DNA from: 2-01-FULL-45-10 sp964450115
GTDB taxonomy: Bacteria > Omnitrophota > Gorgyraeia > 2-01-FULL-45-10
Assembly (NCBI GenBank): GCA_964450115.1
Contig: CAYVCD010000015.1
Span: 1 to 21,860 of the forward strand
Direction: 5' to 3'
DNA length: 21,860 bases
Part shown: positions 15,218-21,860 of the stretch, one piece after another
Layout of the letters: every line of letters starts with the position of its first letter
How positions within the stretch are numbered: the first letter of the stretch is position 1
Position numbers and translations under genes: made by a program
The notes under the pieces: model-generated
What the model was told of the DNA's origin: nothing
Seen by the model: only the letters and a program-made list of their open reading frames with translations
Database searches by the model: none

Positions 15218-17140
15218 TTAGGAACACATATAAACGACAATATTATACCATAATCTTCGTAATTTGCCAACAATATCCGGGTTCCACATATCCTTATAGG
15301 CATAGTAGCCCTTCCTGAGCTGCCTTAAGTAAGGACTGTGCTTGCCGTCACCCTGCGACGTCAACCCCAGCCACTCTTCATAGAACCATCCTCCCTTAAC
15401 GGGCCCCGGCCACTGCTTGTGCGTATCGTGCAGGTTCGGCTCGTACGCCTTCCACCACTCATCGACCCATTCAAATACTATCCCGCCCAGCGCGTTGCCA
15501 GCGCCATATCCGGCGGTATTGTAAAGAATGTCGCTCCAGGCGCCTCTGTGATATTCAGCCTGGGCCTCCTCCGCATCGGCGCCCGAACGTCCCTCCAAGT
15601 AGGCTGGAGCGCCAAATTCGGTGATTATGACCGGCTTGCCCGACAATCTCTTTACATCCTGCCACATCCCGAAACCATGCCACCCTCTATAGCTATTCAT
15701 CCCGAGAATATCCACGTCGGGACAGAGCTCGGAGAAGATATCGAGGTAGAGAGTGTCGCCGTTACATAACGCTACCGGATGGTCCGGATCGATCTCTTTT
15801 ATCATCCTCGCCACTTCATTCACAAAACTATAAAAGGGCCTGGGGAATCTTTTCGAGCTGTTTGCCACTCCATAATTGGTTTCGTTGCCGAGCATCCACA
15901 TCAAGATATACGGTTCATCCTTATAGGCCTCGACCATCTTGCGAACGCGCGCCTTTAGCCTCTCCTGTTGGATCGGGTCGGCGTAATTGGTACCGCGGTA
16001 CCAGCTGACCCCGCTTCCTATAGAGTAGGTCCCGAGAAGGTCTCCCATCACCACCATGATGCCGTAACTTTTGTAGAGGTCGGCGTACATATCCTTATTG
16101 GAATTTGCCTCGTGATCGTATACTCTTATGGCATTGACGCCCATATCTTTCATCAGCTTAAAATCCCCGACGTTCTTTTCGTCCGGGTCCTGTATATTGT
16201 TGCGATTTGCGTCCACCCAGACCTTGTACGGATCAAACCCTGATCTCGTCCAGTCGGTCAATGTGCCCTCGTCCGGACTTTCACCTACTTTCGTCGGAGC
16301 ATAAGCTACGGCTCTCAGCATAAACGGTTTACCGTCCACCTCAAACTGCCAGTCGCCGCTGGCATACTGTAAAAGCGCGACATGTGTTCCGCCGATCCTT
16401 CTCTTGACGTCGTTTAATCTCGAATAGTCCTTTATTTCCAACAACTCCCTGGGCTTACACTCTACTACGCGGCCGGGGGTGATATAGAATATATCGTTTG
16501 CCGGATCCTGGTCGAAACCATTCTCTATTCGTATATCTTCGTCGACCAGCTTCATCCCAAGCAAGGGGTATTTCCTGGTGAGATACCTTATATTGGTGGC
16601 GCACGCCACCGAAGGATACCACGGCGTGTTCCAGTAGGTGAAGCTCACGGTCTTTGGCTGATTTGCTATAACGCTGAAATATCCCTTTATCGCCTGAGCT
16701 GTCAGGAGGCCCTCTTCAAGAGCCAGTGAAGTATAAAATTGTTTTACGCCGGCGGTCTCGCCGCTAAGCGTGGCCCACTTATAGAATGACAGCTTTGGAT
16801 CATCGGTACCTATGAAGCTCCACTGGTCGCCGTTTAACTTGTTATCTTTAAGCAGTTCTTTATATACCGGATCTTTGTAGGCCTGCGTGTTCGGCCAGAC
16901 GCCTTCGCCTACCGCGGCCGCAAGACCCGGCCTGTCCGTGATCTTATACCTGTAATCTACCTTACCTTCGTTCTCAAAGACGCCATAGTTCGCATAATCG
17001 ACCACTTGCTCAAGCCCGTCGTCATACAGAGCAAATTGCGCCTGCGGCATCAGGACCGAAACGGACTTCCGGAAGCCCCATAACACGATCGCCGCCAGGA
17101 TCGCGAAGATAAACGCGGATATGAAAAATGCTTTTCTCAA
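15218..17140 (-). CDS. Membrane-anchored clan GH-A glycosidase, 640 aa, TTG start
   Basis: An N-terminal signal anchor (about residues 4-23) puts the enzyme in the periplasm. Residues about 30-260 form an unrecognised N-terminal domain. The TIM barrel follows from DGKPFMLRAVAYAP. Clan GH-A catalytic acids are visible: E420 in MLGNETNYG (acid/base) and E508 in IITEFGAPA (nucleophile), then FEWVDEWWKAYEP. An acidic loop at 310-321, DANRNNIQDPDE, has carboxylate/amide residues at positions 1, 3, 5, 9 and 12 like a calcium-binding loop. The TTG at 17140 is used because its last two bases form part of the upstream TGA (TTGA overlap) and AAGGAGA lies 7 nt before it. It resembles GH2-type TIM-barrel enzymes and beta-glucanosyl-type proteins; reaction and linkage are not determinable here. 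Its last codons carry a promoter for the next gene. Confidence 0.86.
   Translation of the reverse strand: MRKAFFISAFIFAILAAIVLWGFRKSVSVLMPQAQFALYDDGLEQVVDYANYGVFENEGKVDYRYKITDRPGLAAAVGEGVWPNTQAYKDPVYKELLKDNKLNGDQWSFIGTDDPKLSFYKWATLSGETAGVKQFYTSLALEEGLLTAQAIKGYFSVIANQPKTVSFTYWNTPWYPSVACATNIRYLTRKYPLLGMKLVDEDIRIENGFDQDPANDIFYITPGRVVECKPRELLEIKDYSRLNDVKRRIGGTHVALLQYASGDWQFEVDGKPFMLRAVAYAPTKVGESPDEGTLTDWTRSGFDPYKVWVDANRNNIQDPDEKNVGDFKLMKDMGVNAIRVYDHEANSNKDMYADLYKSYGIMVVMGDLLGTYSIGSGVSWYRGTNYADPIQQERLKARVRKMVEAYKDEPYILMWMLGNETNYGVANSSKRFPRPFYSFVNEVARMIKEIDPDHPVALCNGDTLYLDIFSELCPDVDILGMNSYRGWHGFGMWQDVKRLSGKPVIITEFGAPAYLEGRSGADAEEAQAEYHRGAWSDILYNTAGYGAGNALGGIVFEWVDEWWKAYEPNLHDTHKQWPGPVKGGWFYEEWLGLTSQGDGKHSPYLRQLRKGYYAYKDMWNPDIVGKLRRLWYNIVVYMCS
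15242..15270 (-). promoter_or_regulatory. Strong sigma-70-like promoter for the secreted binding protein
   Basis: On the minus strand TTGGCA (15270-15265, 5 of 6) is followed by exactly 17 nt and a perfect TATAAT (15247-15242) with the extended -10 TGG before it. Transcription would start near 15235, giving a leader of about 40 nt that contains the doubled ribosome-binding site before 15195. It lies within the 3' end of the glycosidase gene. This is the best promoter match in the window. Confidence 0.65.
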
Positions 17141-17697
17141 TTGACGGTCTCCTTCGCCTTATTTATCTTTTCGATATTCTTGGTACTCACCTCTGCGACC
17201 TTCCAGAACCATCCTTTGGGATCCCAGCATTGCGCGTAAGGATAGTTCTCGATAACATAATTGAATTCCTTTATCGCCTCATCACCTTTGGCCTGCCTCA
17301 TCAGGGCTTCGCCGATGATATAATGTGACGTGGCCACGTCGTTCACCATGGCGCTCTCGTCTTCATGGCCGAACCGCAAAAAGGCCTTCATGTCGCGCGA
17401 CTCGATCAGGGCCTTCTCTTCATAAAGCTCTATGCATTTCCGGGCGTAAGCGTCTACGCCTTCAAAATCCTTTTCCGCCAGGTGCTCCCATGCGCTCACC
17501 GTAAGGTTCCAGTGCGAGGAGTCCGAGAAGTCGTACTTTGACGCCTCCGGGGCCGCGACTTCCGGGGCCACTGCCTCCGGGGCCGCGACTTCCGTCTCTA
17601 CGACGTCCTGTTTTGCGGCTTCCTGCGCAGTGCAGGAAACGCTTGCGCCGGCAATCGCCAAAATAAAAATTACGCTTAAAATTTTTACGTATCTCAT
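17137..17697 (-). CDS. Small TPR-like lipoprotein with APE-rich linker
   Basis: 186 residues: a signal sequence ending in ASVSC (probable lipid Cys22, although -3 is Ser rather than the usual Leu), a linker rich in Ala-Pro-Glu containing an imperfect 10-residue repeat (about 36-52), then a helical domain. The helical part has tetratricopeptide-like pairs (DFEGVDAYARKCIELY, GDEAIKEFNYVIENYPYAQC) and ends with the striking motif QCWDPKGWFWK (156-166). From memory this motif recurs in small proteins next to similar glycosidase and binding-module genes in PVC-type bacteria; the role is not known to me. It may be a scaffold holding the periplasmic enzymes. It starts 9 nt after the permease stop without a clear Shine-Dalgarno, and its TGA overlaps the TTG start of the glycosidase, implying translational coupling. 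Confidence 0.8.
   Translation of the reverse strand: MRYVKILSVIFILAIAGASVSCTAQEAAKQDVVETEVAAPEAVAPEVAAPEASKYDFSDSSHWNLTVSAWEHLAEKDFEGVDAYARKCIELYEEKALIESRDMKAFLRFGHEDESAMVNDVATSHYIIGEALMRQAKGDEAIKEFNYVIENYPYAQCWDPKGWFWKVAEVSTKNIEKINKAKETVN
17148..17154 (-). promoter_or_regulatory. Ribosome-binding site supporting the TTG start at 17140
   Basis: AAGGAGA on the minus strand, 7 nt before TTG. No ATG lies at a comparable position, and the start overlaps the previous stop as TTGA. Confidence 0.75.
17543..17594. repeat. Two tandem copies of a 22-bp perfect repeat (30-bp period) in coding sequence
   Basis: The same 22 bases occur at 17543-17564 and 17573-17594, a 30-bp period encoding a 10-residue Val-Ala-Ala-Pro-Glu-Ala type unit in the linker of the small lipoprotein. 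Being in frame, expansion or contraction would change only linker length. Confidence 0.9.
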
Positions 17698-17706
17698 AGT
17701 ATTTTT

Positions 17707-18558
17707 TTAACCTTTCACCGCGCCTGCCGTTATTCCCTCTATGATGTATCTCTGCATGAAAAGGTACATCACGATGATCGGGATCACCGATATAGTGATG
17801 CCGGCCATGAGGAGTGAATACTCCGTAAAATGCGCGCCTTGAAATATCATAAGGCCGCGCTGTAGCGGTATCTTCGCTTTGTCCTGAAGGATGATCATCG
17901 CGAGGATATATTCGTTCCATACCGCGAGGGCATTAAAGATAACGATGACCGCTATCGCGGGCTTCGCCAGCGGCATGGCTATGTGCCACCATATCCCCAT
18001 TATAGAACAGCCGTCAACCTCGGCCGATTCCTCGATCTCTTTCGGGATCTCGTCAAAGAAAGTCTTGAGTATATATATGGCGAGAGACAATCCTATGCTT
18101 ATCTGCGGCAGGATGTACCCTAACCGCGTGTTGACCAGTCCCAGTTTTACAAGCAGCACATAAAACGCCACGAACGCGCCGGGGATCGGCACTATCATAG
18201 CGGCAAGGAAGATGGAATATATGATATTCTTCCCTTTGAATTCCAGCCTGGAAAACGCGTAAGCCGCCAGCGACGCTACGAGGATCAGGCCGCTGACGAC
18301 AGTCACGGTATAGAAGACGCTGTTCAGGAAGTAGACGCCAAATCCGCCTCTCGTCCAGGCGACCATGTAATTCTCCCAGTGGAATATGCCGGGCCAAAGA
18401 TTCATGTTCCTGAATATCGTCTGCTGCGTCTTGAGGCTTGAGGAGAGCATCCATAAAAGAGGAAATACGCATGTTATCGAGACAAGTATCAGCACTATAT
18501 GCGATCCCAGCCTGGCGGTGAGATCCTTTACTATATATTTATTTATTTTACGTCCCAC
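17707..18558 (-). CDS. ABC sugar importer permease, MalG type, GTG start
   Basis: 283 residues, inner-membrane permease of the carbohydrate uptake class 1 (MalFG) family with about six transmembrane helices. The ATPase-contact (EAA) loop at about 176-196 is degenerate, EESAEVDGC then IAMPLAKP, but the Asp-Gly core is kept. The C-terminus FMQRYIIEGITAGAVKG is typical of MalG-type proteins. The start is GTG at 18558, supported by AGAGGTG 7 nt upstream (18572-18566), which overlaps the stop codon of the MalF-type gene. It pairs with the permease at 18572-19465 and the binding protein at 19462-20790. Function is secure at class level; the imported sugar is not shown by sequence. Confidence 0.93.
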   Translation of the reverse strand: MGRKINKYIVKDLTARLGSHIVLILVSITCVFPLLWMLSSSLKTQQTIFRNMNLWPGIFHWENYMVAWTRGGFGVYFLNSVFYTVTVVSGLILVASLAAYAFSRLEFKGKNIIYSIFLAAMIVPIPGAFVAFYVLLVKLGLVNTRLGYILPQISIGLSLAIYILKTFFDEIPKEIEESAEVDGCSIMGIWWHIAMPLAKPAIAVIVIFNALAVWNEYILAMIILQDKAKIPLQRGLMIFQGAHFTEYSLLMAGITISVIPIIVMYLFMQRYIIEGITAGAVKG

Positions 18559-18565
18559 TCTAAAA

Positions 18566-18572
18566 CACCTCT
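18566..18572 (-). promoter_or_regulatory. Ribosome-binding site supporting the GTG start at 18558
   Basis: AGAGGTG on the minus strand, 7 nt before GTG, overlapping the first base of the upstream TAA as read on the plus strand. It decides the start of the MalG-type permease. Confidence 0.7.
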
Positions 18573-19465
18573 TAAGTATGCTTAATGGCCCTGGACATTT
18601 TCATATGCGCAATGGACAATATCACCAAAACCGCGCCGAATACAAGGCCCATGGCGCAGGTGTAACCGAACTGCGAAGAATTTAACATCCGGGACAGGAT
18701 CCTGCTTACCGGGACTTCGGTATGATATCCCGGTCCGCCGCCGGTGGTTGAAACCACTATATCATAGATCTGCATTGTGCCCAGGACCGTCAGCACCATG
18801 ACGAGCACGAATACCGGTGTCATGAGCGGCACCGTAACGTGTTTAAATGTATTCCAGTTATTAGCGCCGTCGATGCGGGCCGCCTCATAGAGAGTTCTCG
18901 GGATATTCTGCAGCCCCGCCAGAAGTATTATGAAGGCCCATCCGAAACCTTTCCACATATGTATTACGGCCACGGCTGTAAGCGCTGTTCTTGGATCTGC
19001 CAGCCAGCTTCTAGAGAGGTTCCCAAGGCCCATCTGCGAAAGCCAGTGGTTCAATAATCCGTAGTTACCGTTAAATATCCAGTTCCATATGAGCCCGACG
19101 ACTATCCCGGAAAGAACGGGCGGCAGGAAGAATATGACCCTGTAGATATGGCCGTATTTTATGCCCCTGTCGACCATGAGCGCCAGGATGAGCGCAAGGC
19201 CATTTTGAAATACGAGAGCTAAAAGAGTTATATAGACGGCGTGCCACATACTCTGCCACCAGGGAGGGTTGGAAAAGATTATGTCGCGGAAATTGTCAAG
19301 GCCCACGAAGATCATATTAGAAGAGATGCCGTCCCATTCGTAGAGACTCAACTGCAGCACTTTGAAAAAAGGATATACGTAGAAAAAGCAGAGCATTATG
19401 AAAGCCGGCATTACGAATAAGTAGCCGGGGCCTATCTTCTTGAAACGCGAAAGGATCAAGTTCAT
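18572..19465 (-). CDS. ABC sugar importer permease, MalF type
   Basis: 297 residues with about six transmembrane helices; the N-terminal GYLFVMPAFIMLCFFYVYPF is typical of the MalF/UgpA-like class. A well-kept EAA loop lies at about 194-213 (YEAARIDGANNWNTFKHVTVPLM), which docks onto the ATPase. GGGPGYHTE in a periplasmic loop and the region around SRMLNSSQFGYTCAMG are also characteristic. The ATG at 19465 overlaps the binding-protein stop as ATGA, so translation is coupled. No ATPase gene (MalK/MsmX type) is found anywhere in the window, so the pair must share one encoded elsewhere. Confidence 0.94.
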   Translation of the reverse strand: MNLILSRFKKIGPGYLFVMPAFIMLCFFYVYPFFKVLQLSLYEWDGISSNMIFVGLDNFRDIIFSNPPWWQSMWHAVYITLLALVFQNGLALILALMVDRGIKYGHIYRVIFFLPPVLSGIVVGLIWNWIFNGNYGLLNHWLSQMGLGNLSRSWLADPRTALTAVAVIHMWKGFGWAFIILLAGLQNIPRTLYEAARIDGANNWNTFKHVTVPLMTPVFVLVMVLTVLGTMQIYDIVVSTTGGGPGYHTEVPVSRILSRMLNSSQFGYTCAMGLVFGAVLVILSIAHMKMSRAIKHT

Positions 19466-20790
19466 CTCGCCTCTTTTTCTCTTAAAGCCTTGAATCTTTC
19501 GGCTTTCTTTATCTCTTCCATCTTGATCTGCTGCACCTTTTCGGCGACTTCGTCGGGCGTCGCTTCGCCTATTATTATGGATTGTATGCCTTTATCAAAT
19601 GCTTCAGTTACGAGCGGGAACTCCTCTACCGGAAAGAAACGCGGATGGACCGCATTATCCATGCCGCGGGCGAATTGAGTTATAGGGCCCTCGAGGATAC
19701 TGGCGCAGGCGCTGTTAGAAGGGATATTGTGCGTCTCTTTGGCCAGATAGCATTGCTGTTTATACTGGGTAAGCCACTTTAAAAAATTTACCGCTTCCTC
19801 TTTAACGGGCGAGCGGTCATTTACGACAAGGTCTGTAGCGCCTCCCCATATTTCCATGGGCCTTTCGAGATTTACTCTTGGCGGCGGCGCTACGGCATAA
19901 CGTAATTCCGGATTCATGCTTGCATAAATGTTTACGCACCATGAGCCGTTGAAAGCGATCGCGGCTCTTTCGTTAGCGAAGGTCTGTTCGGCTTCTTTAT
20001 TTATCATCGTGACGATCCCTCTGGAAAGAAGGCCCGAGTCCCTCATCTGGGCGAAGAGGCCTAATACCTGTTTCCACGAGGGATCCGTATAAGGGACCTC
20101 GCCCTTTATGGTCGCCAATACTTTTTCTCTTCCCATGATATTCCATGCGAAATTATCGGCAAGACAATGTATCATCCACTGCTCTCCCCAGCCGCTCACG
20201 AGGCCGGGTATGCCGGCCTTTTTAAGCATTCCGCCTAGGGCGATAAACTCATCCCATGTTGACGGAAGTCTGGATCTATCCCAGCCGGCCTTTTTGAGCA
20301 GTTCGAGATTGTAGATGAATTGGACATTATTGAGGTCAATAGGAACGCCGTATATCCCTGGCTTCACCTGATATTGATTATCCTCCTGGAAGGTATTCAT
20401 CGCCAGCCCGCTTTTATAGAAGGTCGATCTCCAAGCTCCGTTATTCTCCTCCATATAAGGGGTAAGGTCCATAACGTGCCCGGACTTTATCAAAGACGCG
20501 AATTGCTTCATCTCCATGAGGATGCCGTATATATCGGGGAACTTCATCGTCTGGGCGGCGGCTATTATCTTGGATGCGTACGCCGGAGTAGGCGCGTACA
20601 ATTCAAATCTTACGTTTACACCGGTCTCTTTTTTATACTCCAGGGCGAGGGCGTTAAAAACATCGGCCTTATCGACTATCCAGTGCCATACGACCACTTC
20701 GCCATTCTGTAGTTTGGAGCTCTGATTGGCGCAGCCGGCAAATACTAAGCCTGCGAATATGGCTAATGAAAGCAACTTTTTTATTGTCAT
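19462..20790 (-). CDS. ABC sugar-binding lipoprotein (extracellular solute-binding family 1)
   Basis: 442 residues. The signal sequence ends in VFAGC (lipid Cys20), so it is tethered to the membrane. The mature protein has the bacterial type-1 sugar-binding fold: EVVVWHWIVDKADVFNALALEYKKETG at the N-terminus, FPDIYGILMEM, a hinge segment with YGVPIDLNNVQFIYNLELLKKAG, PSTWDEFIALGGMLKKAG, FANERAAIAFNGSW and AVNFLKWLTQ. Many Trp residues could stack on sugar rings. The Arg/Lys/Glu-rich C-terminus (from about 418) is a helical tail. The start has no obvious Shine-Dalgarno; it lies 14 nt after the symporter stop. Given the long GH94 phosphorylase downstream, a beta-glucan oligosaccharide is a reasonable ligand guess, not a demonstrated one. 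Confidence 0.93.
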   Translation of the reverse strand: MTIKKLLSLAIFAGLVFAGCANQSSKLQNGEVVVWHWIVDKADVFNALALEYKKETGVNVRFELYAPTPAYASKIIAAAQTMKFPDIYGILMEMKQFASLIKSGHVMDLTPYMEENNGAWRSTFYKSGLAMNTFQEDNQYQVKPGIYGVPIDLNNVQFIYNLELLKKAGWDRSRLPSTWDEFIALGGMLKKAGIPGLVSGWGEQWMIHCLADNFAWNIMGREKVLATIKGEVPYTDPSWKQVLGLFAQMRDSGLLSRGIVTMINKEAEQTFANERAAIAFNGSWCVNIYASMNPELRYAVAPPPRVNLERPMEIWGGATDLVVNDRSPVKEEAVNFLKWLTQYKQQCYLAKETHNIPSNSACASILEGPITQFARGMDNAVHPRFFPVEEFPLVTEAFDKGIQSIIIGEATPDEVAEKVQQIKMEEIKKAERFKALREKEAR

Positions 20791-20804
20791 TGGAGCTTAT
20801 ATCG

Positions 20805-21860
20805 CTACTTTGCTCTTCTCTCTTCCCTATCTTCTCTTTCTCTCTCTTCTTTGCGTCTTTCTCCTCTACGTCTTTCGACCTGCACACGAATCTCATAGGC
20901 TTTAGACTCTGAGATGTCAAAGGTCATAACAATGAAGATAGCGATCAAGGTAGATACGATCGGAATACCGATATCGCAGAGCCTCATGTAAAATAAAGTC
21001 TGCGTTTTTTGAGCAGCGCCTAACGCTATATTAAAACCTGTCACATTAAGGAGCACTCCGGCAAGTACCGAAGCGCCTGCCTGTCCGAGTTTTTGTATCC
21101 ACCAGTAAATACCGCTGAACATACCTTCCCTGCGTTTTTCGCAATTCAATTCATCCAGATCGCATACATCGGCGACCATAGAGGGAACCATTGTGAAGAG
21201 CGCTCCCAGGTGAAATGCCAGGAACGGAACGGCGATCATCAGCAAATAGGGGTGCTGTGGATTATACCCTACCCATTTCAAGGCATAACCTATAATGGCA
21301 AGGCTCATGGCGATCAAAAATGTTTTACGCTTCCCGAGCTTCGAGGAGATCCAGGTAGTCAGGGAGATGGCGACCAGCGTGCAAAGAGAACTTGCCGTTC
21401 CAAACCAACCAAGCAATGTGCCGCCTTTTCCCCAATCGCCGCCATAAACATAGTAGACGATAACATAGAGCGTGAAAGCGGAAGCGAGCATGAATCCGTT
21501 AAAGATCAGGAATGTTACCGCGATAAGCTTAACAAAGGGACGGCACTTTAAAGACTCCGCGCAGCTATTCAGGAGGTTTTTTATTACAACAAAACTCCCC
21601 TCCCCTTTCTTGGGCTTCGCCAACTTACCGAAACGCTCTTTGTTGAAGATAGCAGGAAGTATGCCGCCGACCGCGATAAAAACTCCGACCGCGATAGCGA
21701 TAGAGCGCGCTCCATGGACGATATCTGTGAACATGGCCTTGTTATTCATAAGCGCGAAGAACCAGGGCGCGACAAGCCAGGCAATTTGAGCGAAAAAGTT
21801 GCTGAATCCCTGCAGCCGGGTCCGCTCATGATAATCGGGCGTCATCTCATACCCGAGCGC
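20805..21860 (-). CDS. GPH-family sugar:cation symporter (MelB-like), 5' end outside window
   Basis: 351 residues visible, running off the right edge. The first residues ALGYEMTPDYHERTRLQGF match the cytoplasmic loop (ALxxELTxDYxERTRL) that follows the fourth helix in glycoside-pentoside-hexuronide:cation symporters, so roughly the first 110-130 residues are missing. About eight hydrophobic helices follow, with SKLGKRKTFL in the central loop and DELNCEKRREGMFSGIYWWIQKLGQA, another family hallmark, near residue 240. Such proteins carry sugars with Na+ or H+. The last ~27 residues are almost entirely Arg/Glu/Lys. It sits in the same run as the ABC importer, so it may move a smaller product or a different sugar. 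Family call is strong; substrate unknown. Confidence 0.9.
   Translation of the reverse strand, partial: ALGYEMTPDYHERTRLQGFSNFFAQIAWLVAPWFFALMNNKAMFTDIVHGARSIAIAVGVFIAVGGILPAIFNKERFGKLAKPKKGEGSFVVIKNLLNSCAESLKCRPFVKLIAVTFLIFNGFMLASAFTLYVIVYYVYGGDWGKGGTLLGWFGTASSLCTLVAISLTTWISSKLGKRKTFLIAMSLAIIGYALKWVGYNPQHPYLLMIAVPFLAFHLGALFTMVPSMVADVCDLDELNCEKRREGMFSGIYWWIQKLGQAGASVLAGVLLNVTGFNIALGAAQKTQTLFYMRLCDIGIPIVSTLIAIFIVMTFDISESKAYEIRVQVERRRGERRKEEREREDREERRAK
20812..20877. repeat. CT-rich low-complexity tract encoding the symporter's charged tail
   Basis: About 66 bases on the plus strand are nearly all pyrimidine (CTT/CTC units), which as minus-strand codons give the Arg/Glu/Lys-rich C-terminus of the symporter. 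Such tracts are prone to replication slippage. Confidence 0.7.
20892..20920 (-). promoter_or_regulatory. Possible promoter for the ABC importer genes
   Basis: On the minus strand a perfect TTGACA (20920-20915), 17-nt spacer and TATGAG (20897-20892, 4 of 6). It lies within the 3' end of the symporter gene and would give a leader of about 95 nt before the binding-protein start at 20790. There is no extended -10, so it is less convincing than the other two. Confidence 0.3.

Noticed and set aside
15196..15303. 36-residue N-terminal extension of the secreted binding protein
   Set aside because: It would bury a good signal peptide and overlap the glycosidase 3' end; the ATG at 15195 has ribosome-binding sites.
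1..21860. CRISPR arrays, tRNA/rRNA genes, insertion sequences or prophage genes
   Set aside because: I saw no regularly spaced repeats, cloverleaf-like or rRNA-like sequence, transposase motifs or terminal inverted repeats; nearly all sequence is covered by sugar-locus genes.

Overview
This window is a single-strand gene train: all 16 genes I can support lie on the minus strand, so transcription runs from position 21860 towards 1. Most gaps are under 25 bases or are short stop/start overlaps. The only longer non-coding stretch is 86 bp at 2558-2643, plus a 100-N assembly gap at 9213-9312. The cell is a diderm bacterium: there are two clear lipobox signals and a third weaker one, an outer-membrane beta-barrel ending in Phe, and inner-membrane-anchored periplasmic enzymes. 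From the family mix (Ile codon ATA favoured, PilZ fused to an envelope domain, the CBM-like modules and the small CWDPKGWFWK lipoprotein) I infer an uncultured PVC-type lineage such as Omnitrophota. That placement is inference, not shown by any marker gene.

Layout in transcription order: a sugar:cation symporter (20805-21860, 5' end outside the window); an ABC sugar importer made of a lipoprotein binding protein and two permeases (17707-20790) without its ATPase; a small repeat-bearing lipoprotein (17137-17697); a membrane-anchored clan GH-A glycosidase (15218-17140); two paralogous carbohydrate-binding-like proteins, one secreted and one a lipoprotein (13731-15195); a second clan GH-A glycosidase with membrane segments at both ends (12369-13721); an 853-residue outer-membrane barrel (9801-12362); a PilZ-TM-helical toroid protein interrupted by the assembly gap (8430-9776); two different GH94 glycoside phosphorylases (2644-8425); a membrane-anchored third binding-like module (1799-2557); a ROK-family regulator (579-1808); and the N-terminal part of the HtpX membrane protease (1-557).

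Together these read as an envelope-spanning system for using a glucan-type oligosaccharide. The barrel would admit it, the binding modules and anchored glycosidases would hold and trim it in the periplasm, the ABC importer and symporter would bring it in, and the two cytosolic phosphorylases would split it to sugar-1-phosphate without ATP. The longer phosphorylase looks most like 1,2-beta-oligoglucan phosphorylases, so a beta-1,2-glucan is the leading substrate guess, but this is unproven. A c-di-GMP-type receptor domain (PilZ) inside the run and a ROK regulator lacking the usual zinc and sugar-contact motifs suggest unusual control. Good sigma-70-like promoters are visible before the 1799-2557 gene (apparently leaderless) and before the secreted binding protein at 15195, with two weaker candidates elsewhere.
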